A stretch of 64,000 bases of DNA from Helicobacter suis. Its GTDB lineage: Bacteria > Campylobacterota > Campylobacteria > Campylobacterales > Helicobacteraceae. Made by a program: the position numbers and the translations under genes. The stretch lies in the NCBI RefSeq assembly GCF_902196125.1, contig NZ_CABIKG010000007.1:1-64000 (forward strand), given 5' to 3'. Below the pieces are notes generated by a model. The model had not been told where the DNA came from. It saw only the letters and a list, made by a program, of their open reading frames with translations, and made no database searches. Shown one piece after another: positions 19,699 through 29,155 of the stretch (within the stretch, counting starts at the first letter, position 1; each line of letters begins with the position of its first letter).

Positions 19699-20577
19699 AT
19701 GCCAACAGAGATTTTACAAGCCCTGCACTCCTTAGCCCCTAAAATTTATCAGGCTATTAAAAAGGGAGATACTAGCTATACAGAAGAATTTAACCCAACA
19801 GCAGATAGGCAATTAGCCATAGATATAGCGCTAGATACGCTTATTTTTCAAACTCTTATGGGTTTAAAAAGCGTGGGGGGAGTGATGAGTGAGGAAAGAG
19901 AAGAGGCGCATTATAAAGATTCTGGAGAGTTTTTAGTGGCTTTTGATCCTTTGGACGGTTCTAGTGTAGTGGGGGCTAATTTTTTAGTGGGTAGCATTTT
20001 TAGTATATATGCACGCACCCCTCTAGGCTTTAAAGACTCACAAATAGGCCAAAAAATCCAAATGGCTGCCTATATTCTTTATGGGGCTAAATTGGAGTTA
20101 GTGATCTCTACACATAAACAAGTACAGCACGAATTATACGATGAACACCAACAAATCTGGGTTAAAAAAGGTACTCTTAAACTCCAAGAGAAAGGTAAAA
20201 ATATCGCGCCCGGTGGTAGTTGGCAATATTTTACGCAAGAATATAAAGCATTTTTAGATCATTTTTTCAAACAAGGGTATCGTTTGCGCTATAGTGGGAG
20301 TATGGTAGCTGATGTGCACCACCTTTTAACTAAAGAGGGGGGGATATTTTGCTACCCCTCTACTCACGATGCGCCACAAGGCAAGTTGCGTAAACTCTTT
20401 GAAGTTTACCCCTTAGCTTTTATTATAGAGAATGCAGGCGGGGAGGGAAGTAATGGAAATACAAGACTTTTAAGCACCTCTTTAGAAAGCTTGCATGCCA
20501 AAAGCCCTTGTTTTTTAGGTTCTAAAGTAGAAATGCAAGTCTTACCAACATGGCAGAATCATTTGAGACAACGCTAG
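19699..20577 (+). CDS. fbp: Fructose-1,6-bisphosphatase class 1
   Basis: Removes the 1-phosphate from fructose 1,6-bisphosphate in gluconeogenesis. The 292-residue frame has the metal motif FDPLDGSSVVGANF at about residues 84-97 and the substrate-binding RYSGSMVADVHH and GGIFCYP stretches further on. Somewhat shorter than the E. coli enzyme, as usual in this group. It is 14 bases after gpmI and overlaps the next small gene by 28 bases. Confidence 0.96.
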   Translation: MPTEILQALHSLAPKIYQAIKKGDTSYTEEFNPTADRQLAIDIALDTLIFQTLMGLKSVGGVMSEEREEAHYKDSGEFLVAFDPLDGSSVVGANFLVGSIFSIYARTPLGFKDSQIGQKIQMAAYILYGAKLELVISTHKQVQHELYDEHQQIWVKKGTLKLQEKGKNIAPGGSWQYFTQEYKAFLDHFFKQGYRLRYSGSMVADVHHLLTKEGGIFCYPSTHDAPQGKLRKLFEVYPLAFIIENAGGEGSNGNTRLLSTSLESLHAKSPCFLGSKVEMQVLPTWQNHLRQR

Positions 20578-20735
20578 AAACCTGTTTAGCAAAAGTACAG
20601 GCCTGTCAGGAAAGAAAGGGCAAAAAATCCTGTTTGCAGTGTAGCTTTGTTCTGGACTGTCCGGATCGAAAAGCGTATGTGCAAAGTGTGTATACCAGCA
20701 TGAATAAGGGACAAGAGGGCAATTTTGATTTTTGA
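20550..20735 (+). CDS. Small Cys-rich protein (HP1384-type)
   Basis: A 61-residue protein whose start lies inside the end of fbp. It has seven lysines and a cluster of five cysteines in the pattern C-x6-C-x9-C-x2-C-x6-C, ending in a conserved-looking tail NKGQEGNFDF. I recall a similar small protein following fbp in H. pylori (HP1384), which supports it as real. Function unknown; the paired cysteines could bind a metal. Confidence 0.7.
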   Translation: MAESFETTLETCLAKVQACQERKGKKSCLQCSFVLDCPDRKAYVQSVYTSMNKGQEGNFDF

Positions 20736-20772
20736 TAAACTCTCTTATAAGAAATTTTCTAAAATCCACTCC

Positions 20773-21821
20773 ATGACTTCTTACTTAGCGATGTTCCCCC
20801 CTAGTTTGCCACACTATTTTATAGAAAAATATACAAGACCTGGAGATATTGTTTAGATCTTTCTGTGGGCTGAAACAAGTGTTTTTAAAGGCTGTTACTC
20901 GTATTGGTGTGGGCAACGATTCTAGCCCTTTAGCTTTTTGTTTGAGTAAAGCTAAGTGTGATTTGCCAAAACCACGCAATGTTTTGAAAAGATTAAGAGA
21001 GTTAAACAGCGCGTATAGCCTACCTAATTAATCAAGTAGACCCCAATATTAAAATGCTTTTTCAAGTAAAACTTTACCTCAGCTGGTGTATTTAAAAGAT
21101 CGCTTAAATATTTCACGCTCAAAAGTAGATAATTTCATCATGGCGCTTTTAACAGAGATCTGGGCAAGCAAGCCAAAAGTGGCTCATCTATTTACTGTAG
21201 CCATGCCCAATACCTTTAGTTTTTCACCCACAACTATCAAAAAATACATAGAGGAACACCACCTTAAAGCTCCCTGCGATGTTTTTGTGCTTAGAACAGC
21301 GTTTAGATCATCTGTTTAGCCAATCTGATAGTGTTTTTCAATCTCTTTCACAATACACTAGTGGTTATTGTTTCCAAACAGATGAATGCAGCCAAAAAAT
21401 GTTACAAAAGTTTGGAAAAAATTCCATCGCCCTTATTGTAACCTCCCCGCCCTACTTAAAAAATATCTCTTATGCTAAATTTAACTGGATTAGATTATGG
21501 TTATTTAAAAAAAGCCAGAAGACATATGAATTTAGAGATAACCTAGCTTTTAAACCTTATGCCACCTATTTACACAAACTTTTTAATAGTTGGGCAGAGA
21601 TTTTAAAACCCGGTGGCCGTGCTTGTGTGGTCATTGGGGATGTCCATGAACAGAAATTAGCCTTAGATGTTTGGGAGTTTTGTAAAGGTAATAGCGGTTT
21701 AAAGCTAGAGATTACCTTTGAACATAATATAAAACTTTCTTCAAAAACCACAAGAATATGGGGAAATAAAAAGGGTCGTGCTACTAAAATAGATCGTATT
21801 TTGGTGTTACAAAAGGAGTAA
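20773..21821 (+). pseudogene. Degraded DNA methyltransferase (TSPPY, m4C-type)
   Basis: Four plus-strand pieces add up to one amino-methyltransferase. Piece 1 (20773-20856) ends EKYTRPGDIV then a stop where the SAM-binding motif should begin. Piece 2 (about 20849-21031) continues FCG and GVGNDSSPLAFCLSKAK. Piece 3 (about 21086-21275) holds VAMPNTFSFSPTTIKKYIEE. Piece 4 (21279-21821) has the catalytic TSPPYL (about residues 64-69 of the last frame) and ends with the usual VLQKE-like tail. TSPPY is typical of N4-cytosine enzymes. The SAM motif is damaged, so the gene is almost surely inactive. Confidence 0.8.
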
Positions 21822-21824
21822 AAA

Positions 21825-23919
21825 ATGCCTGTTACAGATTTTACCAATGAGCCCATCATAAATGACAGAGAAACTAAAGCCGATTTTTTTGAAAAAATTA
21901 AACAAAGGGGAAATTTTGTCGGCGTGCTCTACGAACTAGATTATGAAAAGGCAAAGATTATTCTTAATGACAGCGAAAAAAACACGGTCAAAGGGATTCC
22001 TCTTGGCTGTTTTTTAGTGGCGCTTTGTAACAATGAATTAAGAGAAAATGCATTAGAGGGAATTTTATTAAGAGTGGTGGGTGTGGCTGAAATTCCACAA
22101 AAGCAAGAAAATACAGAGACCTTGACTGATGCTTGTCTCTTCAAAAGAGAAATCGATCGTTATACCCAATATTATTTACAAAATTCAGTCAATCTTATGA
22201 TAAAAACAGGGATTACGCACCTGCGATCTATTTGCGCACAAATGACATCGTGTCTAGAAGAACTGCATTTTTTAGGATGACTAGAACGGGAAAATCCAAT
22301 ACCATTAAAATTATAGTGAGCGCTATAGAAAAACTCAATGAATAACGAAAACAACAGATAGGCCAGATCATTTTTGATATCAATGGAGAATATACTTTTG
22401 CAAATGTGCAAGATGAAACATGTATTTTTGACAAATTTAAAGATAAAAACAAGGTTAAACGCTTTAGCTTGGCGCAAAGTACAAAAATATAAAGATGTGG
22501 AGCCTATCCAATATAATTTTTACGAAGATGAAACACTCGAGGAATCTTTTGAGCTACTTTGTGATGAAATTGCTCTTAATAAATCTTCTGATTACTTTAA
22601 GGCTTTTATGAGTGTGGACTGTTTGATCGAGACGGAGATGATCATGAGGCTAACATAAACAAAGAAAAAGAGCGATATATCAGTGTATTTTGTATAGAGC
22701 TAAGTTTCTAGCTAAGCAAAATTATAAGGTTAAGTTCACGCGTTTCACACTAGTTAACAAAACCTCAGAAGATGAGAACGATCCCAAATACCATGAAAGA
22801 GTTTCTCTTGAGGAGGCATGTAAATATTTCGAGAATGTAGACCGTACTAAATTAAATACAAAATACAGTAATGATAAAGATTGGGATGCTTTGTTAGAAG
22901 TCTTGAAAGATAAAAAGAATATTGAAATCTTGTCTGCGCGCAAAGCACAAGAACATAATAATTTTTACGAAGATCAAACACTCGAGGAATCTTTTAAGCT
23001 ACTTTGTGATGGAATTGCTCTTAATAAATCTCCTGATTACTTTAAGGCCTTTATGAGTGTAGACATGTTTGATCGAGACGGAGATGATGAGGAGACTAAG
23101 GAACATAAACAGAGAAAAAGAGCGATATATCAGTGTATTTTGCATAGAGCTAGGTTTGTAGCTAAGAAAGATCATAAGGTTTCTTTCACGCGTTTCAGCG
23201 GAACAGGAAACGACGACGATCCCAAATACGATAAAGGAGTTTCTCTTGAACTGGCATGTAAATATTTTGAAGATGTAGATCGTAGCAAATTAGATACAAA
23301 ATATAATAATGATAAAGATTGGGATGTTTTGTTAAAAGTCTTGAAGGCTACAAATGTGAGTGGATTTAAAGCCTTGATGGGCATGCATCATTTACATTCC
23401 ACACAAGGGGATGGTGATTACAAAGAGAAAATAGATTCTGCCTTGCGTACTGGAGAGATTGTTTTGCTAGATCTATCCACAGCCTCTGGAGCAGTGCAGG
23501 AAAAATATATCAGTCGGCTCTGTAGCTATATTTTCCAACGATCTATGAATAAATTCACTAGCGAACAGATACCTGAGTTTATACAGATGTATTTTGAGGA
23601 AGCACATAATATTTTTCCAAAAGATGACAAAGACTTAAAAAATATCTATAACCGTTTAGCTAAAGAAGGGGCAAAGTTAAACATTAGGATTAGCTATTCC
23701 ACCCAAGAGGTGAGTTCAATTGCACCAAGCATCTTAAAAAATACGCAAAATTGGTTCATTTCCCATTTGAATAATAAAGATGAAGTTAAAATTCTAGAAA
23801 AATATTATGATTTTAGCGACTTTTCTCAGAGCATTATTAGAAATAGTGATGTAGGGTTTGCCAGAGTCAAAACTTATTCTAATAATTTCATTATTCCTGT
23901 GCAAATTAAAAAATTTTAG
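21825..23919 (+). pseudogene. Degraded HerA/DUF87-type ATPase with internal duplication
   Basis: Starts three bases after the methylase stop. The first frame (21825 on) is the HAS-barrel-like region. After a shift near 22195 comes the P-loop segment RMTRTGKSNT, where the first glycine is replaced by Arg. An in-frame TAA at 22343 interrupts it just before IIFDINGEY. From about 22480 the frame changes again, then 22690-23919 is open and includes YFEEAHN (Walker B-like) and STQEVSSIAPSILKNTQNW. About 445 bp in the middle is tandemly repeated. HerA proteins are hexameric DNA translocases. Confidence 0.8.
22517..23405 (+). repeat. Imperfect 445-bp tandem duplication inside the HerA-like gene
   Basis: The segment starting at TACGAAGATG (22521) is repeated from TACGAAGATC (22966). 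Both copies run through an FYEDxTLEESF coding stretch to KDWD(A/V)LL. Copy 1 carries two indels that break its frame, and copy 2 is open. The copies differ at many positions, so the duplication is not new. Limits at the 3' side are approximate. Confidence 0.85.
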
Positions 23920-23927
23920 GAGTTAAG

Positions 23928-25297
23928 ATGGGATATCCTGGTGAAAGAGCCTCCAAGATCAACCACAGAGAAATCGTTGAAAGCGAAGAAGTTAGGGCCT
24001 ATCTTGATCGATGCGAAAAAGTCCCTCCTCAGATAGATATTCTCAATTTTCAAGACTCCTGTATAGAATTATCACAAATTAGCGACCAGCTAGATTCTCA
24101 TATTGAGCGCATAGTTGTTGTGGATGGTTCTTGTGCAGAAGTCCCCATCAACCAAGAGTTTCCTTCCTACAAACTTTGCTACTACATTATAGGAATCTGC
24201 ACCTTTCCTCTTAAGAATTTAGAAACTCTTGAGAACAAACAAACCATCGATCACTTAGATATCAAAGAACTAGAAAATTATGAACGCTTTACTTTTGTCA
24301 TGCCCATGCAAAATATCCGCCTTGAAGAGAAAGATTTTACCACTACTTTTAGAGAGACGCTTTATGAAATTTTTAAGGAAAACGGCCTAAATGAGGGAGA
24401 ATATAGCCTTTTAGATACTCTTAAATGGCTTGTATTTCAAGAATATAGCAGTAAAAAGGATCTATCAAGATTTCTTGTTGGTATTGTGAATATCTCAATA
24501 ATTTTAGCAAGCAAATAGAGCCTTATCAAAATAATCAGAATGATTTTCAATGCTGCCCTAACTGCCAAGAAAAAGTATATATCACCGATTATCTTGCACT
24601 ACACACTTTAATAGATGAAGCCCGTGGGGCTACAGGGGCACAATCTTATATTATGAGTGTATGCGAGGTTGTGCTGATGCTTTCTATGTTTAGATATTTG
24701 TTTGAAAAAGAACAAGGGACCCAATGGTTGTCCAAAATCCTTTTTATTAAAGACGGACCTTTAGCCCTTTTTAGCAGGCTAGATAATTTTGCCTCTGAGA
24801 CTGTGCGGCCATTTTTGCAATTTCTTTATGAGCGATCATTAAAAGAACATGCGGGCTATGTTAATTGGATTGGACTAGATAAAAGCGGTGAGTTTGTAGA
24901 TCATGTAAGAGCTTTAGACTCTAAGATTCTAGCAGAGAGTGTCTTTTTGCCCGATCTAAAATACATCAGAAAGTACATCACTGGTGATAGAAAAAGTGCC
25001 TTTGGAGAAAGAACCTATTTTGGCATCAAAATGTTTATTAAGACAAACCAATCTTTTGTGCTAGATGTGGCCATTCCCTTTGGTCCAAACATCAAGTATC
25101 AAAACTACATCAAAAAGCCAAATATCAAGGATTTCTTAACCTTAAAAGATATTTTAGAAACTTTAAAATCCTTAGAATGTGCTATGTATCAAAATTCCTT
25201 TATGCCCATTGTTATGGCTAATAAAATAGTGTCTATATCCAATATTCCAAGTAAGAAAATCCTAGAAGTATTTTCAAAAGAAATACTAGAAAAATGA
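23928..25297 (+). pseudogene. NurA-type nuclease, split by one frameshift
   Basis: NurA is a manganese-dependent nuclease that pairs with HerA. The first frame (23928-24518, 196 residues) has the catalytic-Asp stretch IERIVVVDGSCAEVP near residue 83. A frameshift near 24490 moves the reading to a frame that continues QCCPNCQEKVYITDYLALH and GATGAQSYIM, then joins 24653-25297 with FIKDGPLALF, the second conserved Asp region. The two parts together give a full-length protein of about 450 residues. A single indel repair would restore it. It starts nine bases after the HerA-like stop. Confidence 0.78.
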
Positions 25298-25298
25298 A

Positions 25299-25438
25299 AT
25301 GTACAACTTAATAAACAAAAAAACCTTGAGCATTCTATAAGACTAGAGCTATGGTATTTAAATGAGGTGTATGCGACAAACATGATCAACTCCACCAACT
25401 GCGCCATATAGGCGATGTTATACCTCAGCTTTAAATAA
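25299..25438 (+). pseudogene. Short relic after the NurA-like gene
   Basis: Beginning with an ATG overlapping the end of the nuclease, about 46 codons read sensibly (for example IRLELWYLNEVYATNM) if one base is removed or added in the A-run near 25315 and one TAG is read through. It may be the end of another gene in the same module or host sequence left by the insertion. Family not recognised. Confidence 0.3.
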
Positions 25439-25565
25439 TAGATAACTCCATTAGCTCATACACCAATGCGTATAGAAAGCATGCTAGAATGCGCCACAAT
25501 CATTTAGCTTTTAATTATGAAAGTCTCTAAGTTTAGTTGGGTTGTAGTGAAAGAATAGAGGTAGC

Positions 25566-26735
25566 ATGCGGCATTATATGAGAATTATCGCGCTTTTGGC
25601 TTGTTCAAGTTTTTGTCTTGGGGTAGCAGAGTTTATTGTTTCTGGGATTTTAACGCGTCTAAGCGTGTATTATGGCGTGTCTAATAGTGAGGCAGGAAAT
25701 CTAGCAACTTTTTATGCCTGTGGTGTGGTGGTGGGTGCGCCTATTGTTAGCGTACTTATTTCCTCATGGAATTATAGAAACCAGCTTGTATTTACCCTTT
25801 CTGTATTTTGTCTTTCAAATGCCGCTGTGTTTTTGAGTAATACCCTATGGGTAGCGCTTTTTGCGCGTTTTATTAGCGGCCTTATGCATGGCTTATTCTT
25901 TGTCATCGCCACGATTATTAGTATTAAAGTTGCGCCCAAATCAAAAACAAGCATGGCATTAAGCCTTATGGCAAGTGGGCTCACCATTGCCCTTGTAACA
26001 GGTGTACCTATTGGTATTCTTTTATCCAAAAACTACGGGCTTTTATCCCCCTTCCTCTTAATTGCTAGTTTAAGCTTTTTAGTGGCACTTCTTGCATTTT
26101 TTGTGATGCCAAAACTTAGCAGTAAACAGGCAAATTTTAAAAACTTAGGCATTGCCTTTAAATATATCCATATCTGTCAAGGTTTTGTAGTAACCGCACT
26201 TTCATGTGGCTCTATGTTTGTTGTCTATATTTATTTGCGTATCTTGCTAGAACAACATGATTTTAGTCCAGATGAGATTGCAAATGTTTATCTGGGCTTT
26301 GGAATAGCCGCCATTTTTGGAAATTTATTTGGGGGTAGACTTACAGACTCAAAAGGTTCTTTTTCAGCATTGCGCTTTTTATTAACCGTGCAGATGTTTT
26401 GTTTGAGTGCCATGAGTTTTACCCATAGCTTTTCAAAAAGTATATTAGTTACAAATATCATGGCTTTTGGATTCTTTGGTTGTGCTCTGATTGCGCCGCT
26501 TAAAATGCTAAGTAGCTATCTAGCGCGCACCTTTACACCAGATACAAAAAATGACACCATCGCGCTAAATGAAAGTTCTTTTAATGTAGGAATCACCTTT
26601 GCCTCTCTTGTAGGGGGGCTTGTGGCGCGCTATTTGTATGCAGAACTTAATGGTATCTTTGCTGGCCTCTTTGCACTAGGAGCGCTTATCACTCTTTTAT
26701 ATGGCATTAAAAAAGTTTATTTTCGCCAAAAGTAG
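25566..26735 (+). CDS. MFS transporter, DHA1-type exporter
   Basis: A 389-residue membrane protein with twelve hydrophobic segments. The N-terminal part (VAEFIVSGILTRLSVYYGVS) resembles the AraJ/YdhP sugar- or drug-exporting DHA1 families; I recall a comparable protein in H. pylori (HP1185). The substrate cannot be read from sequence. A second ATG four codons in (25578) is another possible start. The ABC-F gene begins right after it. The junction with the decayed module upstream contains about 130 non-coding bases. Confidence 0.85.
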   Translation: MRHYMRIIALLACSSFCLGVAEFIVSGILTRLSVYYGVSNSEAGNLATFYACGVVVGAPIVSVLISSWNYRNQLVFTLSVFCLSNAAVFLSNTLWVALFARFISGLMHGLFFVIATIISIKVAPKSKTSMALSLMASGLTIALVTGVPIGILLSKNYGLLSPFLLIASLSFLVALLAFFVMPKLSSKQANFKNLGIAFKYIHICQGFVVTALSCGSMFVVYIYLRILLEQHDFSPDEIANVYLGFGIAAIFGNLFGGRLTDSKGSFSALRFLLTVQMFCLSAMSFTHSFSKSILVTNIMAFGFFGCALIAPLKMLSSYLARTFTPDTKNDTIALNESSFNVGITFASLVGGLVARYLYAELNGIFAGLFALGALITLLYGIKKVYFRQK

Positions 26736-26772
26736 TTATACTCATCTTCACAAAAACACCATCAGGATTAAC

Positions 26773-28377
26773 ATGTTACAAACCATTAATCTAGGCATGC
26801 GCTATGCCACTAAAAAGCTTTTTGAAAATGTCAATCTCAAGTTAGACGCGCACAAACGCTATGGACTCATTGGGGCTAATGGAGCGGGTAAGAGTACTTT
26901 TTTAAAGATTTTAGCCGGAGAAATTGAGCCAAGTAGCGGGGAGGTTGTACTAGATGCGGGACTTAAAAGTGGGGTTTTAGGCCAAGATCAGTACGCCTTT
27001 GAAAATTTTAGCCTTAAAGATGTGGTGCTTCTTGGCAATAAAACCCTCTATGAGGCTCTAAAAGAAAAGCAACATCTATACGATAGCGCAGATTTAAACG
27101 ATCCTGTAATCAACGAGCGCCTCGCTGCGCTAGAGATGATCTGTGTGCAGGAGGACCCGCTATATGAGTGCGAGGTGGTGGTAGAAAAGATCTTAGAGGA
27201 TTTAGGCATTCCTGCTAGCCGCCATAACGATCTGATGCAAAGTTTGCCAAGTAGTGATAAATTTAAGATTTTGCTTGCTCAGGTGCTTTTTCCTAAGCCA
27301 GATATTTTACTTTTAGATGAACCCACCAACAACCTAGATTTAAACGCCATTGCTTGGTTAGAGGAAAATTTAAAACGCCATGAGGGCACGATGGTTCTTA
27401 TCAGCCACGATCGCCACTTTCTTAACGCCGTTTGCACCCATATTTTAGACTTGGATTTTAATACACTTAGAGAGTTTAGTGGCAATTATGATGATTGGTA
27501 CATCGCCTCTACTTTGATTGCCAAACAAAAAGAAGCCGAGCGCAATAAAAAACTTAAAGAAAAAGAGGAATTGGAGCGCTTCATCGCGCGCTTTTCAGCC
27601 AATGCTAGCAAAGCCAGACAAGCCACTAGCCGCCAAAAGCAATTAGAAAAATTAGACATTGAGAGTATACAAGTTTCTAGTAGGCGCGATCCTAGTATCG
27701 TGTTTAAACCCAGTCGGCTCATTGGCAACGAGGCGCTAGAGTGCACACAGATTTGTAAAAAATATGCGGATTTAGTGGTACTTGAAAAGGTGAGTCTAAA
27801 AGTTGCCCCGCAGGATAAAATCGCACTCATTGGGCCCAATGGGGTAGGTAAAAGTACGCTGTGTAAAATTTTAATCGGGGATTTGGCCCCAGATAGTGGA
27901 GAAGTTACATGGGGAGCGACGGTGCAAAAGGGGTATTTTCCACAAGATGTAGGCGAAAGCATCTTTGGGGAGGAGAGTTTGTATCAGTGGCTTTTTAACT
28001 TTAATAAAAAGATAGAAAGTGCAGAGGTGCGCAACGCTTTAGGAAGAATGCTTTTTAGCGGAGCGGAGCAGGAGAAGAGTATAAGCGCGTTAAGTGGGGG
28101 CGAGAAACACCGCATGGTTTTAAGCAAACTAATGCTAGAGAGGGGAAATTTTTTAATTTTAGATGAGCCTACTAATCATTTAGACCTTGAGGCCATCATT
28201 GCGCTAGGCGAGGCGCTGTATAAATTTGAGGGGGCTGTGATTTGTGTAAGCCATGATCGCGAGCTTATTAGCGCCTATGCTAACCGCATTATTGAGCTTG
28301 TGCCTAGTAAAAAGGGCGCAAAAATAATTGATTTTAAGGGCAGTTATGAGGAGTATATCAACACTCAGAGAAATTAA
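26773..28377 (+). CDS. ABC-F family ATPase (ribosome-associated)
   Basis: A soluble protein with two ATP-binding cassettes and no membrane domain. Cassette 1: GANGAGKST, LLLDEPTNNLDL. Cassette 2: GPNGVGKST, signature LSGGEKHRM, LILDEPTNHLDLEA. A charged linker (about residues 240-330) joins them, as in ABC-F factors that act on the ribosomal E site. The longest frame starts at 26701 inside the transporter gene, but the ATG at 26773 begins with the usual MLQTINLGMRY, so I use that (534 residues). The closest types would be YbiT-like members; I cannot tell it from EttA by eye. Confidence 0.9.
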   Translation: MLQTINLGMRYATKKLFENVNLKLDAHKRYGLIGANGAGKSTFLKILAGEIEPSSGEVVLDAGLKSGVLGQDQYAFENFSLKDVVLLGNKTLYEALKEKQHLYDSADLNDPVINERLAALEMICVQEDPLYECEVVVEKILEDLGIPASRHNDLMQSLPSSDKFKILLAQVLFPKPDILLLDEPTNNLDLNAIAWLEENLKRHEGTMVLISHDRHFLNAVCTHILDLDFNTLREFSGNYDDWYIASTLIAKQKEAERNKKLKEKEELERFIARFSANASKARQATSRQKQLEKLDIESIQVSSRRDPSIVFKPSRLIGNEALECTQICKKYADLVVLEKVSLKVAPQDKIALIGPNGVGKSTLCKILIGDLAPDSGEVTWGATVQKGYFPQDVGESIFGEESLYQWLFNFNKKIESAEVRNALGRMLFSGAEQEKSISALSGGEKHRMVLSKLMLERGNFLILDEPTNHLDLEAIIALGEALYKFEGAVICVSHDRELISAYANRIIELVPSKKGAKIIDFKGSYEEYINTQRN

Positions 28378-28389
28378 TCATTTTTAAAC

Positions 28390-28410
28390 CCCACGCGTGT
28401 GGGAGTTTTT
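28390..28410. terminator. Bidirectional intrinsic terminator
   Basis: CCCAC (28390-28394) pairs with GTGGG (28399-28403) around GCGT, followed by AGTTTTT on the plus strand. The other strand has a T-rich run after the hairpin too. It sits between the convergent ABC-F gene and pgpA and can serve both. Confidence 0.65.
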
Positions 28411-28433
28411 GATTTTTTACCAAAAATTAACTT

Positions 28434-28898
28434 CTAAGAAAACACCTTAATCAAATGGACTAAAACAAGCGCGCATAGTCCCCCACAAATCCCAGCTAAT
28501 GCATCATCACCCACGACCCCCAATCCGCCTTTAACATCGCGATCAATTTTACCGATGAATGAGGGTTTATAAATATCAAAGAGTCTAAAGAAAATAAAGC
28601 TTAAGAGCACGGGTAAAAACCCCCACCCAGCAATAGCCATCGCCATCCACATGCCCACTAGTTCATCAATGACAATATATTTTTCATCATGGGTTTTAGT
28701 TTGTTCTTCATAAATGTCAATTTGTTTAATGGCGATGAGCCCTATTAAGATAGCGCATAAAAAAAGCGTGTTGGCTGAGGCATACAAAAGAGGCAAACCT
28801 AAAAAAAGAGCGACTACACTCCCAGCTGTGCCCGGACCCTTTGGGAATTTTCCCGAATAAAAGAGGGTTAAAAAACAGATGCGGTTAAAAAAAGACAT
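28434..28898 (-). CDS. pgpA: Phosphatidylglycerophosphatase A
   Basis: PgpA removes the phosphate from phosphatidylglycerol phosphate in the inner membrane. The 154-residue protein has several hydrophobic helices and the early motif KGPGTAGSVVAL, plus YIVIDELVGMW near residue 75 and a later FFRLFDIYKP stretch, which are family marks. It lies opposite the ABC-F gene, an arrangement I recall from H. pylori (HP0851-HP0853). Confidence 0.9.
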   Translation of the reverse strand: MSFFNRICFLTLFYSGKFPKGPGTAGSVVALFLGLPLLYASANTLFLCAILIGLIAIKQIDIYEEQTKTHDEKYIVIDELVGMWMAMAIAGWGFLPVLLSFIFFRLFDIYKPSFIGKIDRDVKGGLGVVGDDALAGICGGLCALVLVHLIKVFS

Positions 28899-29015
28899 CT
28901 TATTTTCCTTAGTTTTTCAATATTGTAGCGCATAGATGCAAATTAGGAACTTTTATCTGTGCGCACAAAGATTTTATGCTACAATTCTAAGTACAACTCA
29001 AACTTAAGGATAAAA

Positions 29016-29060
29016 ATGCCAAACGCAGCCAAAACGGGGGGGGGGGGGGTGGAAGTTTAA
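29016..29060 (+). other. Short frame carrying a 14-G homopolymer tract
   Basis: ATG at 29016, six codons, then 14 consecutive G (29036-29049). With 14 G the frame stops at TAA 29058. With 13 or 16 G it would stay open for about 50 codons and overlap the start of the chemoreceptor gene at 29156. A run this long is typical of slipped-strand, phase-variable loci in Helicobacter. The product has no recognisable family. Confidence 0.45.
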
Positions 29061-29155
29061 AACCTTTGCCTTCTTTAAAAAAAAGGTAGGCATGCCAAGT
29101 CTTACTTTTCCCAATATAAAAGCCTACCCTAAGTTAAGTAGCATAAAGGAAAAAG

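Noticed and set aside
22722-22943. Minus-strand frames inside the HerA-like duplication (also 23172-23384)
   Set aside because: Both are shadows of the duplicated coding segment and resemble each other for that reason only.
20773-25297. Explaining the frameshifts as sequencing errors
   Set aside because: Neighbouring genes are intact, and substitutions (P-loop Gly to Arg, in-frame TAA) accompany the indels. One NurA shift could still be an error.
27486-27962. 158-residue minus-strand frame over the ABC-F gene
   Set aside because: Shadow of the ATPase linker and second cassette.
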